Assembly: GCA_026196575.1 (NCBI GenBank)
Contig: JAPHSX010000053.1
Coordinates: 1-64,000, forward strand
DNA: 64,000 nt
Direction: 5' to 3'
Source: Gammaproteobacteria bacterium
GTDB taxonomy: Bacteria; Pseudomonadota; Gammaproteobacteria; Thiohalomonadales; Thiohalomonadaceae
Within the stretch, counting starts at the first letter, position 1. Every line of letters starts with the position of its first letter. Positions 1 to 9,327 of the stretch are shown here, piece by piece. The notes under the pieces were generated by a model, which worked only from the letters and a program-made list of their open reading frames with translations, ran no database searches and was not told the origin of the DNA. Position numbers and translations under genes: made by a program.

Positions 1-426
1 CTGCTGATCCTGCACAGCCGCTTTGACCACGGCTACTTTATTCTGCTGGCATTTATTATCTGGGGGGCCGACACCGGCGCCTACTTTGCGGGGCGTGCCT
101 TTGGCCGGCGCAAACTGGCGCCGCAGGTGAGTCCCGGCAAGAGCTGGGAGGGGGTCATCGGCGGTCTCCTGCTGGCCTTGGCGGTGGCCGCCTTCGCCAG
201 CTACTGGTTGCCTCCGCTGGGGGGCTATCCCGCTTTCTTTCTGCTGGTGTTCGCCACCGTACTCATCTCGGTGCTGGGTGACCTGATGGAGAGCCTGTTC
301 AAGCGGGTGATGAATTTGAAGGATAGCGGCGGCATCCTGCCGGGTCATGGCGGGGTGCTGGATCGCCTCGATAGCCTGACCGCCGCCGCCCCGCTGTTTA
401 CGTTGGGTCTGTTATGGCTGAGTTAG
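1..426 (+). CDS. cdsA: Phosphatidate cytidylyltransferase, C-terminal part (truncated by window edge)
   Basis: The frame is open from base 1, so the N-terminus lies outside the window. CdsA makes CDP-diacylglycerol from phosphatidate and CTP in the inner membrane, feeding all phospholipid synthesis. The visible 141 residues contain hydrophobic helices and, near the end, the CDP-diglyceride synthase signature: S-x-x-KR, then KDSGG, then LPGHGG followed by DRLDS. The last bases overlap the start of dxr by 13 bases, so the two are co-translated. The cdsA-dxr-rseP-bamA order is the usual one in pseudomonad-like gammaproteobacteria. Confidence 0.93.
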   Translation: MLILHSRFDHGYFILLAFIIWGADTGAYFAGRAFGRRKLAPQVSPGKSWEGVIGGLLLALAVAAFASYWLPPLGGYPAFFLLVFATVLISVLGDLMESLFKRVMNLKDSGGILPGHGGVLDRLDSLTAAAPLFTLGLLWLS

Positions 427-1604
427 TCAAGGGCGTTACGGTATTGGGCGCCACCGGCTCCATCGGGGTCAGCACCCTGGATGTGTTGGCTAGGCACCCC
501 GGGCGTTACCGGGTGGTGGCACTCAGCGCCAACACCCAGGTCGAGCGGTTGTTTGAGCAGTGCCTGGCGCACCGTCCGCGTTATGCGGTGATGGTCGATG
601 CCGACGCCGCTGAAAAACTGGCGCACCGGTTGCGCGCGCATGGCGCCGAGACCGAGGTGTTGAGCGGTGTCGCCGGACTGGAACAGATCGCCTCCCTGCC
701 CGAGGTGGAGTATGTGATGGCGGCCATCGTCGGCGCCGCCGGTCTGCTGCCCACCCTGGCGGCGGCGCGCCACGGCAAGCGGGTGCTGCTGGCCAACAAG
801 GAGGCACTGGTGATGTCGGGCCACCTCTTCATGGAGGAGGTGCGGGCCAGCGGCGCCGAGCTTCTGCCCATCGACTCGGAACACAACGCCATCTTCCAGT
901 GCATGCCGCAAAAGTTTGCCACGGGCCTGCAACGCAACGGCGTGCGGCACATCCTGCTTACCGCCTCCGGCGGCCCGTTCCGTACCACGCCGCTGGCGGA
1001 GCTGGCGTCGGTAACCCCGGCGCAGGCGGTGGCCCATCCCAACTGGTCGATGGGGCGCAAGATCTCGGTTGACTCGGCCACCATGATGAACAAGGGGCTG
1101 GAGGTGATCGAGGCGTGCTGGCTCTTCAACACCGACCCCGCCCATATCCAGGTGGTGCTGCATCCGCAAAGCGTGATTCACTCCATGGTCGCCTACCACG
1201 ACGGTTCGGTACTGGCGCAACTCGGTAACCCGGATATGCGCACCCCCATTGCCCACGCCCTCGCCTGGCCCGAGCGTATCGACTCCGGGGTGGCGGATCT
1301 CGATATTTTTGCGGTGGCGCACCTGGATTTCGAGAGGGCGGATCTGCAGCGTTTCCCCTGCCTGCGCCTCGCCATCGAGGCGATGGAGGCGGGCGGCACT
1401 GTACCGGCGGTGCTCAATGCCGCTAATGAGATCGCGGTCGAGGCCTTCCTTAACGAGACGATTGGCTTTACCGATATTGCCCGGCTGATTGAGCAGAGCA
1501 TGAGAGCTGTGACGCGCCGCGAGGCCGACTCTCTGGAGACCATCTTCGAGGCGGACGGCGAGGCCCGAGAGGTGGCGCGGGCGCTCATCAAGGGGATGCA
1601 CTAA
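414..1604 (+). CDS. dxr: 1-deoxy-D-xylulose 5-phosphate reductoisomerase
   Basis: Second step of the MEP isoprenoid pathway: NADPH-dependent rearrangement and reduction of DXP to 2-C-methylerythritol 4-phosphate, in the cytosol. The 396-residue protein is the normal family length. It begins with a dinucleotide-binding GATGSIG motif (about residues 12-18). The metal-binding segment [12 protein letters not shown] and the NKGLEVIEA segment, which holds the third acidic ligand, are both present, as is the [12 protein letters not shown] stretch. ATG at 414 sits inside the cdsA end. The stop codon shares one base with the rseP start (TAATG), which indicates translational coupling. Confidence 0.97.
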   Translation: MAELVKGVTVLGATGSIGVSTLDVLARHPGRYRVVALSANTQVERLFEQCLAHRPRYAVMVDADAAEKLAHRLRAHGAETEVLSGVAGLEQIASLPEVEYVMAAIVGAAGLLPTLAAARHGKRVLLANKEALVMSGHLFMEEVRASGAELLPIDSEHNAIFQCMPQKFATGLQRNGVRHILLTASGGPFRTTPLAELASVTPAQAVAHPNWSMGRKISVDSATMMNKGLEVIEACWLFNTDPAHIQVVLHPQSVIHSMVAYHDGSVLAQLGNPDMRTPIAHALAWPERIDSGVADLDIFAVAHLDFERADLQRFPCLRLAIEAMEAGGTVPAVLNAANEIAVEAFLNETIGFTDIARLIEQSMRAVTRREADSLETIFEADGEAREVARALIKGMH

Positions 1605-2965
1605 TGGTCGATTTTCTGCAGACCCTGCTGGCGCTGCTGGTTGCCCTGAGCCTGCTCATTGCCATCCATGAGCTGGGTCACTTTCTGCTGGCCCGCTGGT
1701 GCGGGGTCAAGGTACTGCGTTTTTCCATCGGTTTTGGCAAGCCGCTCTACCGGCGCATCTTCGGTGCGGACAAGACGGAGTTTGTGCTGGCCGCCATCCC
1801 GCTCGGCGGTTACGTCAAGATGCTCGATGAGCGCGAGGGCGAGGTGGCGCTGGAGGAGTTGCCGCGCGCCTTTAACCGGCAGCCACTGGGCAAGCGCAGT
1901 GCCATCGTGGCGGCCGGCCCCCTGTTCAATTTTATCTTTGCCATCGTCGCCTATTGGATGATGTTTGTGATTGGGGTGCCGGGCATCAAGCCGCTTATCG
2001 ACACCGTGCAACCCGGCACCATCGCGCATCAGGCCGGGCTGCGTGGCGGCGAGGAGATCATCGCCGTGAATGGCGATCGCACCCCAACCTGGCAGGCGGC
2101 GATGGAGGCGATCATTCCGTTGGTGCTGTTGCAGCAACCGGTGCAGCTGACTGTGTTTAACGGCGGGCTGAGTGTCGAGAAGACGCTTGATACCGGAACG
2201 CTATCGGCGCAGCAGAAACCGGAGGAGATGGTTGAACGGCTGGGGTTGAATGGCTACCGGCTCAAGATCGCCGCCGTGATCGATGAGGTGAGCGCCGATT
2301 CGGTGGCGCAAAGTGCGGGTTTGCGCCGTGGGGATGAGATCCGTTTTATCGATGACACCCCCATCACCGACTGGTCACAGCTGGTAACGATCATTGCCGC
2401 CAATCCGGACAGAGCGTTGCGACTGGTGGTGCTGCGCGAGGGGCGTGAACTGGATATCGAGGTGCGGCCGCGCGCGCAGCAACGCGACGGCAAAACCGTC
2501 GGGCTGCTTGGGGTCTCCCCCTATGTTGACGCGGCAAAACTGGAGGCGCTGCGCACCGAATTGCGCTATCCCCCCGGCACCGCCGTTCACGCGGCCCTGA
2601 GCAAGACCTGGGATATGAGTGTCCTCACCCTGCGCATGATAAGCCAGATGATCACGGGGCGTGCCTCGGTGGAGAATATCAGCGGGCCGATTGGTATTGC
2701 ACAGTATGCCAAGCATTCGGCGGTAGCCGGCACCAGTCAGTTTCTCGCCTTCCTGGCCGTTATCAGTCTTAGCCTCGGGGTATTGAACCTGTTGCCGATA
2801 CCGGTGCTCGATGGTGGCCATTTGCTGTTCTATCTGGTGGAGTTGTTCAAGGGATCACCGGTCTCGGAGCAGACGGAGCTGCTTGGGCAGCGCGTCGGGA
2901 TGACACTCATTTTTGCGTTGATGGTTCTGGCCATATACAACGATCTGGCACGACTGGCAGGGTAG
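1604..2965 (+). CDS. rseP: RIP zinc metalloprotease RseP (site-2 protease)
   Basis: Inner-membrane intramembrane protease that cuts RseA after the DegS step and releases sigma-E; it also clears remnant signal peptides. The 453-residue protein has the zinc motif HELGH at residues 22-26 in the first transmembrane helix, two tandem PDZ domains in the middle (about 115-310), and the C-terminal LPIPVLDGGH motif with Asp403 as third zinc ligand. Its targets, rpoE and rseA, lie at the other end of this window. It is sandwiched between dxr and bamA as in many gammaproteobacteria. Confidence 0.97.
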   Translation: MVDFLQTLLALLVALSLLIAIHELGHFLLARWCGVKVLRFSIGFGKPLYRRIFGADKTEFVLAAIPLGGYVKMLDEREGEVALEELPRAFNRQPLGKRSAIVAAGPLFNFIFAIVAYWMMFVIGVPGIKPLIDTVQPGTIAHQAGLRGGEEIIAVNGDRTPTWQAAMEAIIPLVLLQQPVQLTVFNGGLSVEKTLDTGTLSAQQKPEEMVERLGLNGYRLKIAAVIDEVSADSVAQSAGLRRGDEIRFIDDTPITDWSQLVTIIAANPDRALRLVVLREGRELDIEVRPRAQQRDGKTVGLLGVSPYVDAAKLEALRTELRYPPGTAVHAALSKTWDMSVLTLRMISQMITGRASVENISGPIGIAQYAKHSAVAGTSQFLAFLAVISLSLGVLNLLPIPVLDGGHLLFYLVELFKGSPVSEQTELLGQRVGMTLIFALMVLAIYNDLARLAG

Positions 2966-2975
2966 ATAAATTTTG

Positions 2976-5312
2976 ATGCGATCTCTTTCTTTGTTTCTCT
3001 CCGCGACAGTTTTTCTCCTGCTCGGAAGCTGGCACTCCGTGGCATCGGCACTGGAGCCCTTTGTCATCGACGACATCAGGGTCGAGGGGTTGCAGCGGAT
3101 CTCGGTGGGTACGGTCTATAACTATCTGACACTGGAGAAGGGCGAGACCCTCGACAGTGAGAGAGCCTCGGCGGCGGTGCGCGCGCTGTTCAAAACCGGC
3201 TTTTTTCAGGATGTGGTGCTGGAGCGCGAAGGCAATATCCTGGTGGTGTTTGTCGCCGAGCGCCCTGCCATCGCCAGTGTCGAGATCGAGGGAAACTCCG
3301 ATATCCCCACCGATCAACTGCAGGCCAACCTGAAATTAATCGGCCTGAGCGAAGGCAAGGTGTTCAATCGCTCGATGCTCGACAAGATCAAGACCGAGCT
3401 ACAGCGTCAATATCTGGCGCTGGGAAAATACAACGCCCAGGTACGCACCGAGGTGATTCGGCGTGAGCGCAATCGTGTCGACCTGCGCATTGTCATCGCT
3501 GAGGGGGAGGTGGCCGCTATCCATCACCTCAATATTATCGGTAATGAGGTATTTGAGGAGCAGGAATTACTCGACAAGTTCATTCTCAGCAGCAATGGTG
3601 GCTGGTTTGGTGGCGATGATCAGTACTCCAAACAGAAGTTGAGCGGTGATCTGGCCACGCTGCGTGAGCACTATCTGGACAACGGTTATGTCAATTTCCG
3701 GGTCAATTCGACCCAGGTCACGATCACCCCGGACAAGCGTCACGTCTACATCACCATCAATCTGAGCGAGGGTAAACAGTATCGTGTCAGCGAGGTGACC
3801 ATCACCGGTGATACGGTGGTGCCGAAGGAGGAGTTGCAGGCGCTGATTGCGCTGCATCCGGGCGAGATCTTTTCGCGCAAGAAACTGACCGAGAGCAGCA
3901 AGAGCATTACCGATGCCCTGGGCAATAACGGTTACGCCTTCGCCAACATCAATCCTGTTCCCTCTCTCGATGAGGAGAAACAGGAGGTGGCGTTGAATTA
4001 CTACATCGATCCGGGAAAGCGGGTCTATGTGCGTCGCATCACTATTAGCGGTAACAAGCAGACCGAGGATAAGGTGTTGCGGCGTGAGATGCGACAGATG
4101 GAGGGCGGATGGATTGCCAGTACCAAGGTGGAGCGTTCGCGCACCCGGCTTAACCGGCTGGGATTTTTTGACGAGGTAAAGGTGGCGACCCCCACCGTTC
4201 CCGGCACCACCAATCAGGTGGATCTCGACATCGATGTGGTCGAGCGCGAATCGTTTGGCAGCTTCAACTTTGGTATCGGTTACGGCGATGAACAGGGCTT
4301 TACCATGAACACCAGTGTCGACTGGGAAAACTTCATGGGGAGTGGGCAGCGCTTCAGCATTAATTTCAACAACAGTGATGTCGACACGGAGTACAGCATC
4401 GACGTTACCGATCCCTATTACACCATGGACGGTGTCAGTCGCAATCTCAAGATCTTCTACCGTGAGAGCGATTCGGCGACGGATACCACCGATTACACCA
4501 CTGACAGTTATGGCGCGGGGCTCGGTTTTGGCGTGCCGGTGAGCGAATACGATACTGTCTCCTATCGGTTCGATTACGAACACACCCTGCTCCATACCTC
4601 CACCGACTCTTCGGCGGATATCCTCACCTTCTGTGCCGATGTCGCCAGTGAACTGGATTGTGAGTTCGGTATCTACAAGTTGGGCAGCAGCTGGTCGCGT
4701 GACACGCGTGATCGGGCCGTCTTTCCCACCCAGGGTGGTTTGCTCAGTGTAGGGCTGGAACTGGCGGTGGGTGGCAGCGATCTGCTGGGTGATGAGTTCC
4801 TCAATGCACCGCAGTTTTACAAGCTGCGGTTAAGCAAAAAACATTACCTGAAACTGGCCGACTGGGTAACCTTCGCCATGCGTGGTGAGGCGGCCTATGC
4901 CGATGTCTACGGCGACAGCAACGAACTCGCCCCCTATGATCGCTACTTTGCCGGTGGTATCCGTACCCTGCGTGGCTATGAGTCGAATCGCCTGTTCTCC
5001 ACGCCAGGCACGCTGGATGAGTTTGGGCTGCCACAGGGCGGCAATTTCCGGCTGCTGGGCGGTGCCGAACTGGTGATCCCGCCGCCCTTCGATCTGGAGA
5101 GCAAGTCACTGCGGTTCAATGCCTTTATCGATGCGGGTAATGTGTATAATACTGAAGAGGGTGTCGATCTGGATGAGTTGCGTCTGACCTATGGCATTGC
5201 CATGAACTGGTTGACCCCGGTCGGGCCGCTGATCTTTAGCTACGGCTGGCCGATAAATGCCAAGGATGGTGACCGTCTGGAGAACTTTCAGTTCAGCCTG
5301 GGCATGATGTAG
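2976..5312 (+). CDS. bamA: Outer membrane protein assembly factor BamA
   Basis: Omp85-family core of the BAM complex, which inserts beta-barrel proteins into the outer membrane. ATG at 2976 gives 778 residues; a TTG one codon upstream is possible but less likely. A signal peptide ends about at SVASA. Five POTRA domains follow (about residues 22-420), then a C-terminal barrel from about 425. The IRTLRGYESN segment corresponds to the conserved (V/L)RG(F/Y) motif of barrel loop 6, and the protein ends in a beta strand (FQFSLGMM). It lies between rseP and the periplasmic chaperone gene skp. Confidence 0.97.
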   Translation: MRSLSLFLSATVFLLLGSWHSVASALEPFVIDDIRVEGLQRISVGTVYNYLTLEKGETLDSERASAAVRALFKTGFFQDVVLEREGNILVVFVAERPAIASVEIEGNSDIPTDQLQANLKLIGLSEGKVFNRSMLDKIKTELQRQYLALGKYNAQVRTEVIRRERNRVDLRIVIAEGEVAAIHHLNIIGNEVFEEQELLDKFILSSNGGWFGGDDQYSKQKLSGDLATLREHYLDNGYVNFRVNSTQVTITPDKRHVYITINLSEGKQYRVSEVTITGDTVVPKEELQALIALHPGEIFSRKKLTESSKSITDALGNNGYAFANINPVPSLDEEKQEVALNYYIDPGKRVYVRRITISGNKQTEDKVLRREMRQMEGGWIASTKVERSRTRLNRLGFFDEVKVATPTVPGTTNQVDLDIDVVERESFGSFNFGIGYGDEQGFTMNTSVDWENFMGSGQRFSINFNNSDVDTEYSIDVTDPYYTMDGVSRNLKIFYRESDSATDTTDYTTDSYGAGLGFGVPVSEYDTVSYRFDYEHTLLHTSTDSSADILTFCADVASELDCEFGIYKLGSSWSRDTRDRAVFPTQGGLLSVGLELAVGGSDLLGDEFLNAPQFYKLRLSKKHYLKLADWVTFAMRGEAAYADVYGDSNELAPYDRYFAGGIRTLRGYESNRLFSTPGTLDEFGLPQGGNFRLLGGAELVIPPPFDLESKSLRFNAFIDAGNVYNTEEGVDLDELRLTYGIAMNWLTPVGPLIFSYGWPINAKDGDRLENFQFSLGMM

Positions 5313-5335
5313 GGACACCGCACGCGGAGTAGGGA

Positions 5336-5875
5336 ATGATGACACGATCATTTGTGGTATTAACACTGTTGTTCGCTATTGGCTTCGGTAATTACTGTGT
5401 GGCCGACGAACCGCTGCGCATCGCCTTTGTCAATATTCCGCAAATTCTTGAACAGGCGCCACAGGCCGACGCGGTGCGCGAAACCCTCAACCAGGAGTTT
5501 GCGGCGCGCGATGTGGCACTGGCCTCCGGTGACAAGAAACTGCAACTGCTTAAGGCACGCCTGGCGGGTGGTGCGACCGAAATGGGTGAGGAGGAGCGGC
5601 GCAAACTGGAGCGTGAGCTGCTCACCCAGGATCGCGAAATGAAGCGCAGTCATGATGAGTACAATGAGGATCGCAATATTCGCAAGAATGAGGAGCTGGC
5701 GAAGATGCAGCGCGAGATCCGCCTCTCCATCGTCACCCTGGCCAAGGGGCTCGGTTACGACATGGTGCTGGAGAGTGGCGTGATGTATGCCAGTGACAGG
5801 GTTGATATTACCGGGATGGTGATCACCCGTCTGAAACAGAATTTCGGCAAGAAGAACGGCGAAAGCAAACCGTAA
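5336..5875 (+). CDS. skp: OmpH/Skp-family periplasmic chaperone
   Basis: Trimeric chaperone that holds unfolded outer-membrane proteins in the periplasm for BamA. It has 179 residues with an N-terminal signal peptide (cleavage near YCVADEP). The OmpH core starts with IAFVNIPQILEQ, followed by long charged helices (about residues 50-125) that form the tentacle coiled coils, then a small beta region. Two adjacent ATG codons (5336, 5339) are possible starts. The stop is followed directly by the lpxD ATG with no spacer. The position after bamA and before lpxD is the standard one. Confidence 0.93.
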   Translation: MMTRSFVVLTLLFAIGFGNYCVADEPLRIAFVNIPQILEQAPQADAVRETLNQEFAARDVALASGDKKLQLLKARLAGGATEMGEEERRKLERELLTQDREMKRSHDEYNEDRNIRKNEELAKMQREIRLSIVTLAKGLGYDMVLESGVMYASDRVDITGMVITRLKQNFGKKNGESKP

Positions 5876-6907
5876 ATGGATTACACCCTCGGCGAGATCG
5901 CACAACGCATCGGGGCGCGGCTGGTGGGCGAGGCGGGTACGCGCATCAGCGGCGTCACCTCGCTGGAATCCTCGCGTGCCAATGCCATCGGTTTTCTCAC
6001 CCACCCCCGTTACCGCAAGTTGCTCATTGCCACCCGTGCCGCCGCGGTGATCCTGCGCGAAGAGGAGTTGCCATACTGCCCGGTGGCGGCGCTGGTTTGT
6101 GACAATCCCTATGCCGCCTATGCCCGTGCCACGGCGCTGTTTGCCCCCGCCCCGGTGGAGGGTCCACCGATACACCCCACGGCGGTGATTGATGCCACCG
6201 CCCGACTGGCGCAGGGGGTGCGGGTGGCGGCCCATGCCGTGGTTGAAGCGGGTGTCGAGCTGGGGGCGGGGGTTGCCATCGGCAGTGGCTGCGTGGTCGG
6301 GGAGGGGGTGCGGATTGGCGCGGGTAGCCGCCTCTATCCCAATGTAACGGTCTATCATGGGTGCGAGATCGGGCGTAATGTTATTATTCACAGTGGCGCG
6401 GTGATCGGTGCCGACGGTTTCGGTTTTGCCAACGAGGCGGGACGCTGGATCAAGATCCACCAGCTCGGGCGCGTAGTGATTGGTGATGAGGTGGAGATCG
6501 GCGCCAACACCACCATCGACCGTGGCGCGATTGAGGATACGGTGATCGGTCATAACGTGATTATCGACAATCAGGTGCAGGTTGCCCACAACGTGCGCAT
6601 TGGCGATCATACGGCGATCGCTGGCTGTGTCGGGATCGCCGGCAGTGCGGTGATTGGCAGCCACTGCGCCCTTGGTGGTGGCGCCGGGATCCTCGGTCAC
6701 CTGGAGCTTGGCGACGGGGTCACGGTAACCGCGATGTCACTGGTGACCAACTCCATCCCGCACTCCGGGGTCTACTCCGCGGGCACACCGCTGGAGCCGA
6801 AGGCACAGTGGCAAAAGAACTACGTACGTTTCAAGCAGCTGGACGAGATGGCGCATCGCCTCCGCACGCTGGAAAAAGAATTCAAGCAGTTAACAAAAGA
6901 AGGTTAA
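5876..6907 (+). CDS. lpxD: UDP-3-O-(3-hydroxyacyl)glucosamine N-acyltransferase
   Basis: Third step of lipid A synthesis: transfers a 3-hydroxyacyl chain from ACP to the 2-amino group of the acylated UDP-sugar. The 343-residue length is normal. It has an N-terminal uridine-binding domain (about 1-100), a long left-handed beta-helix with hexapeptide repeats (about 100-300), and a short C-terminal helix ending in a charged tail. The VAHNVRIG segment holds the catalytic His. The start abuts the skp stop, and the segment upstream of fabZ supplies a ribosome site (see fabZ). Confidence 0.96.
   Translation: MDYTLGEIAQRIGARLVGEAGTRISGVTSLESSRANAIGFLTHPRYRKLLIATRAAAVILREEELPYCPVAALVCDNPYAAYARATALFAPAPVEGPPIHPTAVIDATARLAQGVRVAAHAVVEAGVELGAGVAIGSGCVVGEGVRIGAGSRLYPNVTVYHGCEIGRNVIIHSGAVIGADGFGFANEAGRWIKIHQLGRVVIGDEVEIGANTTIDRGAIEDTVIGHNVIIDNQVQVAHNVRIGDHTAIAGCVGIAGSAVIGSHCALGGGAGILGHLELGDGVTVTAMSLVTNSIPHSGVYSAGTPLEPKAQWQKNYVRFKQLDEMAHRLRTLEKEFKQLTKEG
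6898..6903 (+). promoter_or_regulatory. Ribosome binding site that decides the fabZ start
   Basis: AGAAGG inside the last codons of lpxD lies 9 bases before a TTG at 6913 and 18 bases before the ATG at 6922. The spacing favours the TTG start of fabZ, although the ATG start gives a protein closer to typical FabZ N-termini. Confidence 0.45.
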
Positions 6908-6912
6908 AGACT

Positions 6913-7359
6913 TTGAGCGCAATGGATATTCAGGAGATCCTCGAACATCTCCCACATCGTTACCCCTTCCTGCTGGTCGATCGCGTGCTGGAGTGTGAAC
7001 CGGGCAAACGCCTGGTTGCCATCAAAAACGTGTCGGTGAATGAGCCAATGTTCACCGGCCACTTTCCCGAACGCCCGATCTTTCCCGGGGTGCTGATCAT
7101 GGAGGCGCTGGCCCAGGCCACCGGCATCCTGGCCTTTCGCAGTACCGGCAAAAAACCCGATGGCAGCTCGCTCTACTATTTCGCCGGCATCGATAACTGC
7201 CGCTTCAAGCAACCGGTGGTACCGGGTGATCAGTTGCGGCTGGAGGTCGAGGTGCTGAAAGAGAAGCGCGGCATCTGGAAGTTCAAGGCAGAGGCCACGG
7301 TGGATGGCAAACTGGTGGCTAGCGCCGAGCTGATGTGCGCGGAACAGACGATAAAATGA
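6913..7359 (+). CDS. fabZ: 3-hydroxyacyl-ACP dehydratase FabZ
   Basis: Hot-dog-fold dehydratase of type II fatty acid synthesis, making trans-2-enoyl-ACP; it competes with LpxA and LpxD for 3-hydroxyacyl-ACP, which explains its position between them. The [13 protein letters not shown] segment and the catalytic block [17 protein letters not shown] (His and Glu) are intact. The TTG at 6913 gives 148 residues and has the better-spaced ribosome site; ATG at 6922 gives 145. The frame stays open further upstream within lpxD but that part has no family similarity. The stop overlaps the lpxA ATG (ATGA). Confidence 0.96.
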   Translation: MSAMDIQEILEHLPHRYPFLLVDRVLECEPGKRLVAIKNVSVNEPMFTGHFPERPIFPGVLIMEALAQATGILAFRSTGKKPDGSSLYYFAGIDNCRFKQPVVPGDQLRLEVEVLKEKRGIWKFKAEATVDGKLVASAELMCAEQTIK

Positions 7360-8132
7360 CCCTGATTCATCCCACCGCCATTATCGACGCCAGCGCCGAG
7401 ATCGCGGCTGGGGTAAGTGTCGGTGCGTACAGTGTGATCGGCCCCAGGGTAAGCATCGGCGCCGACAGCTGGATCGGTCCGCATGTGGTGATCAATGGCC
7501 CGACCCGTATCGGCCGGGAAAACAAAATCTTTCAGTTCGCCTCGGTGGGCGAGATGCCGCAGGATCTGAAATTCGCCGGTGAAGAGAGCTGGCTGGAGAT
7601 TGGCGATCGCAACACCATACGTGAGTTCGCCACCATCAATCGCGGCACCGGCGTGGGTGGCGGGATCACCCGGATCGGTAGCGACAATCTGTTGATGGCC
7701 TATATCCATATCGCCCACGACTGTATCGTTGGCAATCACGTCATCCTCTCCAATAACGCCTCGCTGGCGGGTCATGTGACGGTGGCCGACCATGCAATCC
7801 TGGGTGGTTTTACCCTGGTGCATCAGTTCTGCGCCATTGGCCAGCATGTGTTTGCCGGCATGGGATCGGCGATTGCCAAGGATGTACCGCCCTACCTCAT
7901 CGTGAGCGGCGCGCCGGCCGAGCCACATGGCCTCAACAAGGTGGGACTGAAGCGCCGTGACTTCAGCGATGAGCAGCTGCTGCAGATATCCCGCGCCTAC
8001 AAGGTACTCTATCGTCAGGGCTTGAGCCTGGAAGAGGCGAAGGCACAGCTGCAGCAGCTGGGTGAGGAGAGTGAGGCGGTACGGCTGTTTGCTGAATTTC
8101 TGCAGCAGAGTAGTCGCAGCATCATCCGCTAA
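7356..8132 (+). CDS. lpxA: Acyl-ACP:UDP-GlcNAc (or UDP-GlcNAc3N) O/N-acyltransferase LpxA
   Basis: First committed step of lipid A synthesis: moves a 3-hydroxyacyl chain from ACP to position 3 of the UDP-sugar. The protein has 258 residues, a hexapeptide-repeat beta-helix and an all-helical C-terminus. Catalytic His121 lies in HIAHDC. The residue matching the hydrocarbon-ruler Gly173 of E. coli is Met169 (HVFAGMGS), as in Pseudomonas aeruginosa, which predicts a short, C10-type chain. The neighbouring gnnA/gnnB pair suggests the sugar may be the 3-amino form. The start overlaps the fabZ stop by 4 bases. Confidence 0.96.
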   Translation: MTLIHPTAIIDASAEIAAGVSVGAYSVIGPRVSIGADSWIGPHVVINGPTRIGRENKIFQFASVGEMPQDLKFAGEESWLEIGDRNTIREFATINRGTGVGGGITRIGSDNLLMAYIHIAHDCIVGNHVILSNNASLAGHVTVADHAILGGFTLVHQFCAIGQHVFAGMGSAIAKDVPPYLIVSGAPAEPHGLNKVGLKRRDFSDEQLLQISRAYKVLYRQGLSLEEAKAQLQQLGEESEAVRLFAEFLQQSSRSIIR

Positions 8133-8157
8133 ACTCACTCGCCACTCGCCAATAAAG

Positions 8158-8180
8158 CCGGAAAACTCTCCGGTTTTTTT
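8158..8180 (+). terminator. Intrinsic terminator after lpxA, touching the end of lpxB
   Basis: Stem CCGGA/TCCGG with a 6-base loop, followed by seven T residues. It ends the long plus-strand envelope operon. The T-run overlaps the stop codon of convergent lpxB, so the two operons meet tail to tail. Confidence 0.75.
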
Positions 8181-9327
8181 ATGCGCTCTCTTCGAGCATG
8201 TTGAGGGTCAGCCGGGCGATATTTTTCGAGGCGCCACTGGCCCCCAGTCTCTTGCGAATACCGGCCATGCGCGCGCGCATCGCCGCGGCACGTTGCTCAT
8301 CCTGCAACAGCGGTAGCACCTCGCGGCAGATGTTTGCCACGGTGGCATCGCGCTGAATAAGCTCCGGCGCGATGCGCTCGCCGGCGACGATGTTGCAGAG
8401 GGCGATGTGGTCAAGTTTGACCAAGCGGGAGAAGACGAAGTAGCTCACCGGCGCCAGTTTGTAGATCACCACCAGCGGCACCTGCATCAGACCGATCTCC
8501 AGGGTGGCGGTGCCGGAGGCGCTGATGATGGTGTCGCAGCCGCGCATCACATCGTAGGGGCGTCCGCTGACCACGGTTATCTCCAGCCCGCTGCGGGCAA
8601 TGGGTTGCTGCAACAGCTCGGCGTGGAGGGTGGAGGCGCGCGGCAGCAAAAACTGGAGCTCCGGGATCGCCTCCTTGAGGCGTGCGGCACTCTGCAGCAG
8701 CAGCGGCAGCAGGCGACTCACCTCACTGCGGCGACTGCCGGGGAAGAGGCCGAGCACGGGGCGCGACGGATCCAGTCCCAACTCCGCAAGGATCACCTCG
8801 CGGCTGTAGTGGCTTTGTACCTCGTCGACCAGCGGGTGGCCAACAAACTCCACTGGTACCCCCGCCTTGTCGTAGCAGGAAATTTCAAACGGAAAGACCA
8901 CCGCCATCATGTCGACCAGCTTCTTGATCTTGAAGACCCGTTTCTTCTTCCACGCCCACACCTGCGGGGAGATGTAGTAGAGCACCCTGATGCCGAGTTC
9001 CTTCGCCGTCTCGGCCAGACGCAGGTTAAAGCCGGGATAGTCGACGAGGATCAAAAGGTCGGGGCGGTTGCGGCGCAGCTCGCTGCGCATGCGCTCCAGC
9101 ACCCCCTTGAGGAAGCGGTAGTTGACCAGTACCTCGACCAGCCCCATCACCGCCATCTCGGAGGTGTCGACCAGGGTCTCGACCCCGGCGGCGCGCATCC
9201 GCTCGCCGCCGATGCCACTGAACCGGACATCGGGATTGAGACGGTGCAGCTCCTCGACCAGGCGTGCGGCGTGATGGTCGCCGGAGGCCTCCCCGGCGAT
9301 GATTATGACGCGTTTGGGATCAGCCAA
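8179..9327 (-). CDS. lpxB: Lipid-A-disaccharide synthase
   Basis: GT19 glycosyltransferase joining UDP-diacyl sugar and lipid X into the lipid A disaccharide at the inner membrane. It has 382 residues, with GEASGDHHAARLV near the N-terminus and the family block GLFPGSRRSEV in the middle. The start is a TTG (MADPKRV) overlapping the gnnB stop by 8 bases, so it is coupled to gnnB rather than to lpxA. In most gammaproteobacteria lpxB follows lpxA directly; here it is inverted and heads a different operon's 3' end. Confidence 0.96.
   Translation of the reverse strand: MADPKRVIIIAGEASGDHHAARLVEELHRLNPDVRFSGIGGERMRAAGVETLVDTSEMAVMGLVEVLVNYRFLKGVLERMRSELRRNRPDLLILVDYPGFNLRLAETAKELGIRVLYYISPQVWAWKKKRVFKIKKLVDMMAVVFPFEISCYDKAGVPVEFVGHPLVDEVQSHYSREVILAELGLDPSRPVLGLFPGSRRSEVSRLLPLLLQSAARLKEAIPELQFLLPRASTLHAELLQQPIARSGLEITVVSGRPYDVMRGCDTIISASGTATLEIGLMQVPLVVIYKLAPVSYFVFSRLVKLDHIALCNIVAGERIAPELIQRDATVANICREVLPLLQDEQRAAAMRARMAGIRKRLGASGASKNIARLTLNMLEESA

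Noticed and set aside
423..1601. Long minus-strand open frame across dxr (392 codons)
   Set aside because: It mirrors the codon pattern of dxr in a high-GC genome and shows no family motif; dxr is clearly coding on the plus strand.
3567..6700. Long minus-strand open frames across bamA, skp and lpxD
   Set aside because: Antisense shadows of strongly biased coding sequence; no ribosome site or domain signal.
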